A DNA stretch of 64,000 nt from Ophiura sarsii (Eukaryota > Echinodermata > Ophiuroidea > Amphilepidida > Ophiuridae), in the NCBI GenBank assembly GCA_035610835.1, contig CM069447.1:62069048-62133047 (forward strand). Direction: 5' to 3'. Position numbers and translations under genes: made by a program. This document shows positions 24,264 through 35,658 of the stretch, in pieces (within the stretch, counting starts at the first letter, position 1; each line of letters begins with the position of its first letter). The notes under the pieces are model-generated. The model searched no databases and was not told the DNA's origin. It saw only the letters and a program-made list of their open reading frames with translations.

Positions 24264-24737
24264 CCCGGGGGGGGGGGGGGGGGGGGCGGGGGGGGGGGGG
24301 GGAGTCAGTGAACATACCAAGCAGGTAGGCCTACACATGCGCGTCCAAACACCTCTGAAATGGACCCTAAATGGCGTAAACCAGAACACTATTTTGATAC
24401 CCCTAAATGGCGTAACACATACAAACCCTAAACGGCGTTACCAACACTCAATAATACACCCCTAAATGGCGTAATATAGTAATGCTCAAAATAATCTTAA
24501 TTCATAATCATGTGACATTCATACAGATATGCATTGCATACATCCCAACACACAGTACCCCTAAACGTCGATACCTCGATGCTGTAATGTAATGGATACC
24601 CTAAAGTGCGATGCCCCCTAAAAAGTACCCTTTTTCAGAAAGACGTCGACGACGTCGTGTGGTGAAATCTGGACCATTTTCGACGTTTTTTCGGACCCGG
24701 ATGCGTACCCGCTTGATATGTTCACTGACCCCCCGGG
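24264..24737. mobile_element. 474-bp element with 8-bp target duplication and G-rich ends
   Basis: The flanks CTACAGCA (24256-24263) and CTACAGCG (24738-24745) form an 8-bp target duplication with one change. The termini are CCCGGGGGG followed by GTCAGTGAACATA in inverted orientation; the left terminus has expanded to G20 and G15 tracts (24267-24302). The interior repeats CCCTAAATGGCGTA four or five times between 24362 and 24475, with decayed versions to about 24600. An 8-bp duplication fits the hAT superfamily. It is non-coding. Confidence 0.75.
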
Positions 24738-25033
24738 CTACAGCGCTTGAAAAATATATTATTTTGAAGTCTTAAAGCAGGGACATTTTCGAGAGCGCCA
24801 TCGCTTGATGGCTAGTTTATCTAGTCTCAGTTTATTTTTGATTGACAGTTAAAATCTTTTGTTCCTCTCAAGCGATTGTCCTGGACAGAAGTCACACGAT
24901 TCGGTTACGCACCCGAGTCATCGTAGTTTAAACCCCATGATGCAACGATATGCTGTGGTTGTTAATCGACAAAACGAAGTGTGTACGAACGAAAAATTGT
25001 TTCAAATAGTGTGTTATTCGTGTCACTTAAATC

Positions 25034-25505
25034 CAGTGGCGTAACTAGACTTTTTCATTTGGGGGGGCAAGAAGGGGCAGTGACTTGAAATGGGGGGGCT
25101 CCCACGATGTTTTGAGTAAAGTGATGCGCGTGTAGCGCGCAAAATTTTTCGACTTTACAGCTATTTTTTGACGATTGAGCTACATTTTGGCTCTAAACAA
25201 GCTTGTACCAAAGACTATTTCATTTTGGGAAGACATATGCGCGCGTAGCGCGAGAATTTTTTTCATATGTGTACTTTTGACCATCATAATTCCATGATTC
25301 CTTTCGTCAAATGAACCGACAGTGCCAATCTCAACCGACACGATGTCATTATTGGGGGGGATTTGGTGTGTACTTTGTTTGTAAATTTCATTTACAGCCG
25401 TACTTGATTTCATTTGGGGGGGCAAGCGGGGGGGGGGGGGGGGGGGGCAAGGGTTCCAAGTGGGGGGCTCCCGCCCCCCCTGCCCCCCCGCTGGTTACGC
25501 CACTG
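25034..25505. mobile_element. 472-bp hAT-type element with exact 8-bp target duplication
   Basis: CTTAAATC flanks both sides (25026-25033 and 25506-25513). The left terminus CAGTGGCGTAACTAG matches the complement of the right terminus (CTGGTTACGCCACTG) with one change. CAGTG-type ends plus an 8-bp duplication are the hAT signature. The interior carries GCGCGTAGCGCG words (25132, 25238) and a G20 tract at 25428-25447. It has no transposase and is therefore non-autonomous. Confidence 0.88.
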
Positions 25506-25513
25506 CTTAAATC

Positions 25514-26444
25514 AAAATTAAATTCTTTTAGTGCATATAAACAGCTTTTAAAGGAAATTAATTGGTTATGAAAACACTAACCTACTATGATTCTAAAAGA
25601 AACTACTTAGAATTTAGAAAGAATATTAAGTAGGTTATTTGAAGTACTGATCTACTATCTAATGGTGAACACAATTGGATTATGAAAATAGTAAATCTAC
25701 TATTATTCTACAGGAAGCTCCTCAAAGGTGCAAATGAAATGAAACTAGAAGACAGGTGTGTAGATAGGCAGGAAGTACGGGTTGAATACACGATGGATGA
25801 CACAAAATGATGACGATATAACAGATGATGAAGATGAAAAAATAGACCTGAAGAAGACAAAAGAAACAGGATGCCAGGAATGAATAAAATCATGTTTTGT
25901 TTTGTGAAAAGAATGTGCCGTAAATCGGTTGAGTTTTCATTATCATATTTTTGAAGAAAAAAACAGCCTCTTATTTTGATTATAATTGTAAACGTTTACA
26001 TTTTTTGATAAACGGAGCCAAGGTTATCTACCATTTTAAAAGGAAATAATTATGTATCAGTGGCAATTACCAATAGAAATAAAGATGATATGGTTACATT
26101 GAAATACTAGAGTCGGCATTACATTTACTTTTCATTCATTTAAAACTGTATAGGCCTACTACAAACGATACTTCACTAAAAATTGAAATGCCTTCATAAA
26201 ACCCGCACATATCATCGTTTTCCACACATTTCAATCAAGTTGAATTTTTTTACTCTCTTATTTTAAAAATCTATGTTTTCCGCACATGGTAATATTACAT
26301 ACTTTTCATTTTGTATTCGTTGTTATGATAAGTGTGATGTTTTTTTCTTCTGTATAACTATGCGATTTGGGCGCGATAATAATTGTTGTGCTTGCCGGAC
26401 ACTTCCTTTAATACAAATAGCTATTAATACGCGACATATGTCAC
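25514..26444. other. No gene seen
   Basis: AT-rich sequence; three short paralogous phrases around ACCTACTATGATTCT at 25580-25715 suggest small internal repeats. No credible gene. Confidence 0.45.
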
Positions 26445-26455
26445 AAGAAGTAGTT

Positions 26456-29128
26456 ATTGTGACAGCTACATGTAGCTACGGTTATAAATCTCGCTGATGA
26501 CTGCACTTGAACTTAACGATTGATAAATGGCTACTTGTTAATGTAGGTGAAGGTATTTGAGTGTTTTAAAATATAAAACTTTTTAACATTACCCATAATT
26601 CGTTTTGGGGCTAAATATTGTTATATCTTTATAAATGCAATTGTGCAAATTCATTCAACCATAGTGGTCAATGTAAATTATGTTATGACCTGTTTAGTGG
26701 CTCTGAGGGAATCCATCCATTTACGCACGTTATTAATAACGCGCACACGCCTTACCCGCTACTAATTTTACCGGTCAATTTGTCAATGTAGGTCTAAAAT
26801 AACGCGCATCGTTAGCGTTAAAGAACAGTTTTCGGAAACTGCGAGCAATAGAATGAGCATTGTATGATCACAACCTATATTCATGCCACGCAATGCACCC
26901 GCAATGCTCTCAATGGGTTATTTGATAGAGGCATAAATTCTCACAAATCTGGAAAGCAAACGAGCATGCAGTAGCTGACAGCTATATTAACCCAAAAAAT
27001 ATTGCTATTTGTCTGTAACATAAAGAAGCAGTTACTGTGTCAGCTAGCTCCGATTATAAATCTTGCTGATAACTGCACTTGAACTACATATTTGATAAAT
27101 GGCTACTTGTAAATGTAGGTGAAGGTCTTGTTATCGACGTCTTGTTTGGTCTTTTACTTTTTAACATTACCCATAAAGTGTTGCGAAGCTAAGTGTTGCT
27201 ACATTTTTACGAATGCAATTGTGCAAATTCAATAGCAACATACATGTAGCTAACGTCCTCTTTAAAAACACACCTTTTTCGCCTTGGAGAATTAAAACAA
27301 ATCGCAGGGTCGTGGATAAATGACAGATAAGCAACACAATCAAAGTAGCGAGTATTTGAATTTTTGTCAAAAAAAGTAATAATGTAAAATGAAATCGCAT
27401 TAGTGTCCAAGAAGTGCCTGGATATTTGCGATCCGTGAGTAGATTTCTTTAAATTTAAACATTTACATCGTCTTAGCGCTATCTATTTCCCGCCGCTTAA
27501 GTGCTTTATATCATGCGAGCAGCAACAAATAATAATAACCAGAAATATGTCTTTCGATATAATTATAACTTCTTGAATCATGTGAATACATGTATAATAC
27601 ATGTATTCAAGAAGTTGTAGGTAGTAATTATATCGCTAATCGAAATAATCTTCAGTTCTTTTGCTCGTGGAGAAGGAAACGCGTCGTTGTTGCATTAGTG
27701 GCAGATTGATTTCATGATTATAAGGAAGTACAGTATCGCCGGAAAGTATCGGTAATTGGCATTAGAATAATATACATTTGATAGCTATTTAATCCGTGAC
27801 AGATGTTAGTTTAAGGCCTCAATTGCAAACGTGATATGTTTTGTTATGAAAAATGAATCACATGACAGTGTCGTGTGTGATTTACAACTTAAAGGTTCAG
27901 GATTGCGAGGTGTTTTTAAAAATGTTTTGCTTTTCGTGAACTGTTTTTTTTCTTCTTCTTTTTCGGTTTAACAGTATATTAAGAGAAATGCAGTATTGGA
28001 AGTGTGTGTGGTGTATTTATTATTATTCATTCGTAAATAAACTCGGAAAAAATGGCTTGAATTAGATTAACAAAAATACGCGGTCTCGAACCCGTTCACT
28101 ATTTATTTATCTGTATTATACTAGTTCTGCAGTGTGGCCTAAGCTAAATTATTCTACTTTGTACAACAGTGGACAAACTCTCAAATTAGCAACAGAGGTA
28201 GGGAAGATGTTCAATTTTCAATATTTTAGAGAGTACTGCTTAAGACAAATTATTCATTCGCCCATTAAAACTGACAGTACAGTAACGCCGACATTCTTTT
28301 TATTATGCGAATTGCATTTCGATGTCCTATCCAAAATTTTGAAAATACTTAAAAATATATTCTTTCCCATAATTTGAGTATTTTCTGTTGTTGAAAGTAA
28401 TGTAGAACTACTTGTTTGTCTTACTTTTTAAATATGCCTCGAATATACATGAATACCCTTTTAAATTTTAACACCATCCCATAGAATTTGCGATGTACGG
28501 GTATCTAAACAGAAAATTGTCGATATGGGAATTATGTCTTTTAATATTGGTCTTTATCAGTGAATAAAACGTTGAATACCGATTTAGGTACAAAGTAAGT
28601 GCAAGGTCATATACCGCAATACCCAAAATGATTGGATTGATATCTGTCAAATTTATTCTCATTCGTAACTACTAGTACTAGACACAATAAAAATGTAAAT
28701 AAAAGAAAAACGGTGATAACTTATACAAATTAAAAGTGTCTTTTGAAATCGATGAGTACCTCATTGGTTTTTTACTTCATTGCAAATCAAATCCAACAAT
28801 CACACAATAATATGGTTCGTCACGCAGTGAAACCAGTATTTGAATTGTATTCGTATTCGAAGGCAGAGGTAGAGGAAAATAGGCGTGCAGTTCGTCACGC
28901 AGTTAAACCTGCATTTGATTTTGTGTTCGTATCGCGAAGTCAGAGGCATAGTAAAATAGGTATGCATTTCGTCACGCAGTTTAATCTGCATTTGATTTTG
29001 TATTCGTATTTGAAGTCAGAGGCAGAGAAAAATATGTGTGCCGTTCCTTCTGCCGCGGGGAAGCTTTATTATGTGAAACTATAATTCCCGATCCAACTTT
29101 GAATGTTAAATATCTACAGAACGTCAGT
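26456..29128 (+). repeat. Segmental duplication I, copy 1
   Basis: About 2.7 kb matching 30775-36347 in direct orientation once insertions in the second copy are removed. The two are highly similar over long stretches, for example TTTACGCACGTTATTAATAA, CGAACCCGTTCAC and GCGATGTACGGGTATCTAAAC. The block includes two GGCTACTTGTAAATGTAGG units, an antisense Pol III B-box-like word (near 28085) and a three-unit tandem repeat near 28811-29045. It contains no open frame conserved end to end, so it is probably non-coding. Confidence 0.9.
28811..29045 (+). repeat. Three-unit tandem repeat (about 76 bp)
   Basis: GTTCGTCACGCAGTGAAACC recurs at about 28815, 28889 and 28965 with changes, each followed by TTTGATTTTGTGTTCG and AGTCAGAGGCAGAG-type words. 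The duplicate lies at about 36030-36260. The apparent 113-residue reading frame through it is repetitive for this reason. Confidence 0.8.
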
Positions 29129-29802
29129 TCTCACAAACAAATTATTTGTCTTTATATTATTAAGGGCCATCGTTTGAAAAAAACTTTATTCCTTATAAAA
29201 CCATGGTAGAATAATATCACGACATACACTTGATGCAGAAGTTTAGTTAATAGGAGGCCTACAGTGAAAATGAAGAAATAATTAGTACTTGGAATATGTA
29301 AACAATAAAGGACTAAATAGTGGCGTAATATATATTCCAAGAAATAGAAATATCAATCAATAAGTAAAATGTATATAATATTTAGGCATTAATATCACTG
29401 CATGTACTTCAAATTTAAAAATAAAATGAAATAAAACTAGACATGCAAAAGATGGGAATTGAACCCGTGGCCGCCAATTACATTCAACTAGCGGTTGCAG
29501 TTGTATACATTCATTATTTGATCGATTTGTTTATTTCGTTAAAAGTGTGCTATTCATGCGATGTTTGCATAGTGCCCCTCGCATAAATAGTTTGTTATGT
29601 TGCAATACTCCTTTAAACAAGTCCACTTTTTGTGCCTTTGAACAGAATGTCTGCCGGGAATGTAGAATTTATAAACAGCGCATTAACCCATGACCCCGGT
29701 GCATGTTTGCTGTGTATAACAGATTGTAACATGAATAATGCAACACGTCACGTCATCCGTCACGACACATCGTATGGTTCAGTCGAGCAGTGATTGGGCA
29801 AG
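29129..29802. other. No gene seen; antisense B-box-like word
   Basis: AT-rich. GGAATTGAACC at 29455-29465 is the complement of a perfect Pol III B-box (GGTTCAATTCC). The minus-strand context is tRNA-like but does not fold into a complete tRNA that I can support; a decayed tRNA-derived SINE is possible. Confidence 0.35.
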
Positions 29803-29942
29803 GGTATGGTGTATAAGTCCCAAGTATGCAAATGAGGATAATGAGATTTATTCCGTTGTTGAGTACTGGGTAGATGTGTGGTAGAGCATGACATTGTATT
29901 CAGTGAGCTCATTTGCATACTTGGGACTTCTACACCATACCG
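29803..29942. repeat. Inverted repeat with 34-bp arms
   Basis: Left arm begins GGTATGGTGTATAAGTCCC, right arm is its complement at 33 of 34 positions; both contain TATGCAAAT, an octamer-like POU site. The arms are separated by about 70 bp. ATTGG outside the left arm is matched by CCAAT outside the right one. It resembles a small MITE without an obvious target duplication. Confidence 0.75.
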
Positions 29943-29984
29943 CTACCAATGATTGTAAACCGTATAAATGACGCCGTTTTTTGT

Positions 29985-30255
29985 GTTCGGAAATGTCAAC
30001 GTTTTTTACCGTTCTTTCAAAAATAAGGAGTATAATAACATTACAAACACATTTTGTGCGAGAGAAACACACAAATTTGGCAAAAATGGCACTATAAAAA
30101 TCCGTTCGTTATAAATAAATGGATATGGATAATTAATAAAACTATCATCCTCGATCTCTGTGGCGTGCATACGTTGGCCGGGTGGTTGGTAATCGGCAAT
30201 CACGGGTTCGATTCCACAAAATCCGTGTTTTCCTTTTATTTTTATTTTCCACAGA
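29985..30255 (+). repeat. Dispersed repeat with Pol III-like box
   Basis: It aligns with 36865-37165: CTTTCAAAAATAAGGAGTATAAT, CATTACAAACA, TTTTGTGCGAG, AAAATCCGTTCG, then TGTGGCGTGCAT and GGTTCGATTCC (30205-30215). The last is a perfect B-box consensus and the TGGCGTGCA-type word about 45 bp upstream could be a weak A-box. This spacing fits a tRNA-derived SINE head. No poly-A or simple tail is obvious, so SINE status is tentative. Confidence 0.5.
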
Positions 30256-30323
30256 CGATTATATTTATTTAGACTACTGGCTGAACACACTCTAAACTCC
30301 AAGATCCATAACTACAACTCTCT

Positions 30324-30772
30324 TGTTCGGCAACTCCACTACAACTGACTTAAACAGAGTACTACATGCAATGTTCAAATAAAAGGATGGTCACTGTATA
30401 ATTAGCATAATGTCAAAGGTTACCTATACCAGCATGTATATAAGATGAATTCAGAGCCTATGACATCACCAACTTTAAGCCAATCAGAATAAAGGAAGTG
30501 GTCTTACAATTAATACAAGAGAAAAACCCCAACAACAGTCAAGTGGAAGGTCTGCCAGACAACAGCTAACAAATGGTGATAATTGCACTTAACTACAACA
30601 ATAGAGAATTGATGATCAAAGGAAGATACCCCATCATGGCACCAGATTATCTTAGGGGATTAACCATGGCTTAATGCTGTTGACACAGGTGTATGGCCTA
30701 TAAAAGCACTCACCAATTACTTCCTAATAACTACTACAAATATACAATAAACCCAAATCCCGGATCTCGACA
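30324..30772 (+). mobile_element. Possible solo LTR
   Basis: The stretch starts TGTTCGGCAA and ends CGACA, the TG...CA form of LTR ends, and has a TATAAAAGC box at about 30698 and AATAAA at about 30747 in the order expected of an LTR. It is less AT-rich than its surroundings. I could not find a flanking target duplication, so this is a weak call. It abuts the left edge of the second copy of segmental duplication I. Confidence 0.3.
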
Positions 30773-31135
30773 GTATTGTGACAGCTATAGCTACGGCTAT
30801 AAATCTCGCTGATAACTGCACTTGAACTTAACGATTGATAAATGGCTACTTGTAAATGTAGGTGAAGGTATTTGAGTGTTTTAAAATATAAAACTTTTTA
30901 TCATTACCCATAATTCGTTTTGAAGCTAAATATTGTTATATCTTTACAAATGCAATTATGCAAATTCATTCAACCATAGTGGTCAATGTAAATTATGTTA
31001 TGACCTGTTTAGTGGCTCTGAGGGAATCCATCCATTTACGCACGTTATTAATAACGCGCACACGCCTTACCCGCTACTAATTTTACCGGTCAATTGGTCA
31101 ATGTAGGTCTAAAATAACGCGCATCATTAGCGTTA

Positions 31136-33532
31136 ATTGCGGAGTGGGATTATAATTATCATGATTATAGCGGTCAAAGCAATCATAACACATTTCGGTC
31201 AGAACAATGGACACGACAGTATTAACTAGAAGTAGATCTGGTCTGAGACCAGGGCACCTTGATTTTCCCTTGTTAAGGTCAATGACCCCTAGTGACCCCG
31301 TATGACATGTCACTTTTAATCGCTGAAGACCCTATATATACATGGATCCAAGAAATCTTTTGACCAATTCTGACATTCATCGGTCATTTCCTACCGAAAA
31401 ATAGCATTTTGAGTGCTAGGAGTGAAAATTTACATCTTGACCCCTAGTGCCCCATGTTGACCTTTGACCCCAAGAAAATGATTTACTTTTGTTCTTGTCT
31501 TATCAATACAAATCCGGTCAAAATCGGAGCATGTCTTATATTTTACCCCTGTTTAGGTCAATGATCCCTAGTGACCCCATATGAAATGTCACTTTTAATC
31601 GCTGAAGACCCTATATGAACATGGATCCAAGAAATCTTTTGACCAATTCTGACATTCATCGGTCATTTCCTCCCGAAAAAATAGCAATTTGAGTGCGAGG
31701 AGTGAAAATTTACATTTTGATCCCTAGTGACCCCAAATGTTTTTTGATTTTAAAACCCAAACTATATAATATATGCGTACGGTCATAAGGAATATGTTGT
31801 CCGATTTTGACGATCCTAGGTCATTTTCGCTAGATTGCATGGCTGTTTTAAGTGAAAATCACCTTTTCACCCATAGTGACCCTCGTGTGACCTTTGACCC
31901 CTAACTGTGAACACCCTATATGAAAGTCAGGTAGGGGGTCCTACTGACCAAGTTAGGTGATTGTAGCATGTAAACTGTAGAAAAAATAGCATTTTTTAGA
32001 TGGGTTGGGAAGAAGAAGAAACTAGAGATAATTGTGATCATAGATCACGGATATTAGTCGAGGGCGTGTTGACCTTTGACCTGCTGATGACAGTATGCTC
32101 TTATTTGAATGGAACCTTGAGACCATTTTTGCCAATCATCAAGCATTTCCTCTCAGACAAGTAGCATTTTGAGTGAATGGAGTGAAAATTGACATTTTGA
32201 CCTATAGTGACCCCTTGTTGACCTTTGACCCCAAGATAATGATTGACTTTTTTCTTGTCTCATCAATGCCTACAAAATGAAACATGACCGGTCAAAATCG
32301 GAGCATGTCTTACATTTTACCCCTGTTTAGGTCAATGACCTCTAGTGACCCCATATGACATGTCACTTGTAATCGCTTAAGACCCTATGTGTACATGGAT
32401 ACAAGGAATCTTTTGACCAATTCTCATAATCATGGGTCATTTCCTCTCGAAAAAATAGCATTTTGAGTGACTGGAGTGAAAATTGACATTTTGAGTGACT
32501 GGAGTGAAAATTGACATTTTGACCTTTAGTGACCCCTTGTTGACCTTTGACCCCAGGATAATGATTGACTCTTTTTCTTGTCTCATCAATGCCTACAAAA
32601 TGAAACATGACCGGTCAAAATCAGAGCATGTCTTACATTTTACCCCTGTTTAGGTCAATGACCTCTAGTGACCCCATATGACATGTCACTTTTAATCGCT
32701 TAAGACCCTATGTGTACATGGATACAAGGAATCTTTTGACCAATTCTCATAATCATGGGTCATTTCCTCTCGAAAAAATAGCATTTTTAGTGCGAGGATT
32801 GAAAATTTACATTTTGACCCCTAGTGACCTTTTTTTGACCTTTGACCTTAACAATATGATTGACTTTTGTTCTTGTCTCATCAATACCTACAAAATGAGA
32901 TATGACCGGTTAATATCGGAGCATGTCTTACATTTTACCCCTGTTTAAGTCAATGACCTCTAGTGACCCCATATGACATGTCACTTTTAATCGCTTAAGA
33001 CCCTATGTGTACATGGATACAAGGAATCTTTTGACCAATTCTCATAATCATGGGTCATTTCTTCTCGAAAAAATAGCATTTTTAGTGCGAGGATTGAAAA
33101 TTTTCATTTTGACCCCTAGTTACCCCAAATATTTTTTGATTTTAAAAACCTTTCTTTTATATATGCGTACGGTCAAAAGGAATATGTTGACCAATTCTGA
33201 CGATCATAGGTCATTTCACTAAATTGCAAATGCGTTTTTAGTGAAAATCACGTTTTGACCCCTAGTGACCCCTGTGTGACCTTTGACGCCTTATGCTTTA
33301 CAACCTGAGTAGTGGTGCACATAAGGGTTCTTATGACCAAATATGATCAAATTCGGGTCAATGGTTACGGAGCTATAGGTCCCATAGCTGAAGAAAGAAG
33401 AAGAAGAAGAAAGAAGAAACAGGTAGAATACAGTATATTAGTCGTTTCTCGACTAATATAAGAAACCGCTGGAATACAGTACCTCGATTTTTTGAAAGAA
33501 ATCAAGGTAATAAACCACACCGAGGTGATCAA
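31136..33532. mobile_element. 2.4-kb insertion built of ~300-bp units with nuclear-receptor-like sites
   Basis: Relative to copy 1 of the duplication this is a clean insertion at TTA, with TTA repeated at 31133-31135 and 33533-33535. Its core is four or five imperfect units of about 300 bp, each starting near AGGTCAATGACC (31276, 31555, 32329, 32652, 32947) and including CATGTCACTTTTAATCGC, CAATTCTGACATTCAT-type words and TGACCTTTGACCCC. A 28-bp stretch around GAGTGACTGGAGTG is further duplicated at 32465-32520. Near the right end are a GAA-rich tract (33388-33418) and an 11-bp-stem hairpin (33434-33460). No coding frame. The terminal repeats are too weak to assign a class. Confidence 0.8.
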
Positions 33533-34275
33533 TTAGAGAACAGTTCTCGGAAACTGCGAGCAATATAATGAGCATTGTATGATCACTACCTATTCATGCC
33601 ACGCAATGCATCCGCAATGATCTCAATGGGTTATTTGATAGAGGCATACATTCTCACAAATCTGGAGTGCAAACGAGCATGCCATAACTGACGGCTCTAT
33701 TAACCCCAAAAATATAGCTATTTGTCCGGAACATAAAGAATCTGGTACTGTGTCAGCTAGCTCCGATTATAAATTTTGCAATAACTGAACTCGAACTACA
33801 TTATTTGATAAATGGCTACTTGTAAATGTAGGTGAAGGTCTTGGTATTGACGTCTTGTTTGGTCTTTAACTTTTTAACATTACCCATAAATTGTTGCGAA
33901 TCTATAAAGTGTTGTTACATTTTCACGAATGCAGTTGTGCAAAGTCAATGGCAACATAGCTAACGTAAAACCTTTTTCGCCTTGGAGAATCAAAACAAAT
34001 CGCACTATATATTGAGGGTCGTGGATAAATGACAGATAATCAACACAATCAAAGTAGCGAGTATTTGACCTTTTGTCAAGAAAAAGTAATGATGAAAAAT
34101 GAAATCGCATTTGTTTCCAATTAGTGCCTGGATATTTGAGATCCGTGAGTAGATTTCTTTAAATTTAAACATTTACATTGTCTTTAGCGCTATCTTTTCC
34201 CCGTCGCGTAAGTGCTTTATACCATGCGAGCAGCAACATATTATAATAACCAGAAATATGTCTTTCGATATAATA

Positions 34276-34334
34276 ACTACCTATAACTTCTTGAATACAT
34301 GTATAATACATGTATTCAAGAAGTTGTAGGTAGT
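34276..34334. repeat. 59-bp near-perfect palindrome
   Basis: Arms 34276-34304 and 34306-34334 match at 28 of 29 positions around one nucleotide, with CTTCTTGAATACATGTAT at the core. Pairing continues outwards through CGATATAAT/ATTATATCG. The counterpart in copy 1 (about 27555-27635) is partly broken by a short insertion on its left arm. Confidence 0.9.
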
Positions 34335-35132
34335 AATTATATCGCTAATCGAAATAATCTTCAGTTCTTTTGCTCGTGGAGAAGGAAACACGTTGTTGCA
34401 TAAGTGGCAGATTGATTTCATGATTATAAGGAAGTACAGTATCGCCGGAAAGTATCAGTAATTGGCATTAGAATAATATACATTTGATAGCTATTTAATC
34501 CGTGACAGATGTTAGTTTAAGGCATCAATTGCAAACGTGATATGTTTTGTTATGAAAAATGAATCACATGTCGTGTGTATTGATTTACAGCTTAACGGTT
34601 CAGGATTGCAAGGTTTTTAAAAAAAATGTTTTGCTTTTCGTGAACTGTTTTTTTTCTTCTTCTTTTTCGGTTTAAAGGTATATTCAGAGAAAGGCAGTAC
34701 TGGAAGTGTGTGTTGTGTATTTATTATTATTCATTCGTAAATAAACTCGAAAAAACTGGCCTGAATTAGATTAACAAAAATACGCGGTCTCGAACCCGTT
34801 CACAATTTATTTATCTGTATTATACTAGTTATGCAGTGTGGCCTAAGCTAAATTATTCTACTTTGTACAACAGTGGACAAACTCTCAAATTAGCAACAGA
34901 GGTAGGGGAAGATGTTCAATTTTTCAATATTTCAGAGAGTACTGCTTAAGACAAATTATTCATTCGCCCATTAAAACTGACAGTACAGTAACGCCGCCAT
35001 TCTTGCTATTATGATGAATTGCATTTCGATGTCCTATCGAAAATTTTGAAAATACTTAAAAATATATTCTTTCCCATAATTTGAGTATTTTCTGTTGTTG
35101 GAAGTAATGTAGAACTACTTGTTTGTCTTACT

Positions 35133-35658
35133 TTTTTTTTGGGCGAAGACACCCTATAGCATGGGATTGCAAAAACTTACACATTTAGGTCTTTCTAGAC
35201 ATAAGTGGGGCCGCCATGTTTGTAGTCTTTGTAAATTACATGGGGGGGGGGGGGGGATGGGGGGGGGGGGGGGTTGTCTAATAAGTGGTTGGATGTTTGA
35301 GTTTCGGGTTATATAATATATAATAATAATTCCTGGGTTGATTTAATGAAATGTCAATATGGATAACCATGATCGCGGAATGCCATTTTAATTATTATTA
35401 TAGCAATTCCTGGACTAAACGTTTCAGACCAAGTACAATGTCATATACCTAGATTGTTCTTCGGCGGTACCCCCTCCCCCTGTACTAGTTTGGACTGGGG
35501 TGTTTTGATTTGTATTTTGGTTTGAATTATGGAAAATACATACGGTACACCATTTCCTGGTATTTTGGTTTGCAACAGATGCTTCAGAAAATGGTTACAA
35601 AACATGTTTCTATCTTTTGGATCGCCCCCATTCCATTTCAATGGAATTTTTATTAAAT
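35133..35658. other. Insertion in copy 2 relative to copy 1
   Basis: Absent from copy 1, where TTACTTTTTAAATATGCC is continuous (about 28420-28437). The inserted ~525 bp contain two G15 tracts (35242-35256, 35259-35273) and no recognisable termini. An 86-codon frame runs out of it into the duplicated sequence; I see no family signature. Confidence 0.6.

Noticed and set aside
28743..29084. 113-codon frame with repeated VRHAVKP
   Set aside because: Repetition comes from a 76-bp tandem repeat; 76 is not divisible by three and the frame is not kept in the duplicate.
29440..29500. tRNA gene on the minus strand
   Set aside because: A B-box-like word is present but I could not build acceptor, D and anticodon arms; at most a decayed tRNA-derived repeat.
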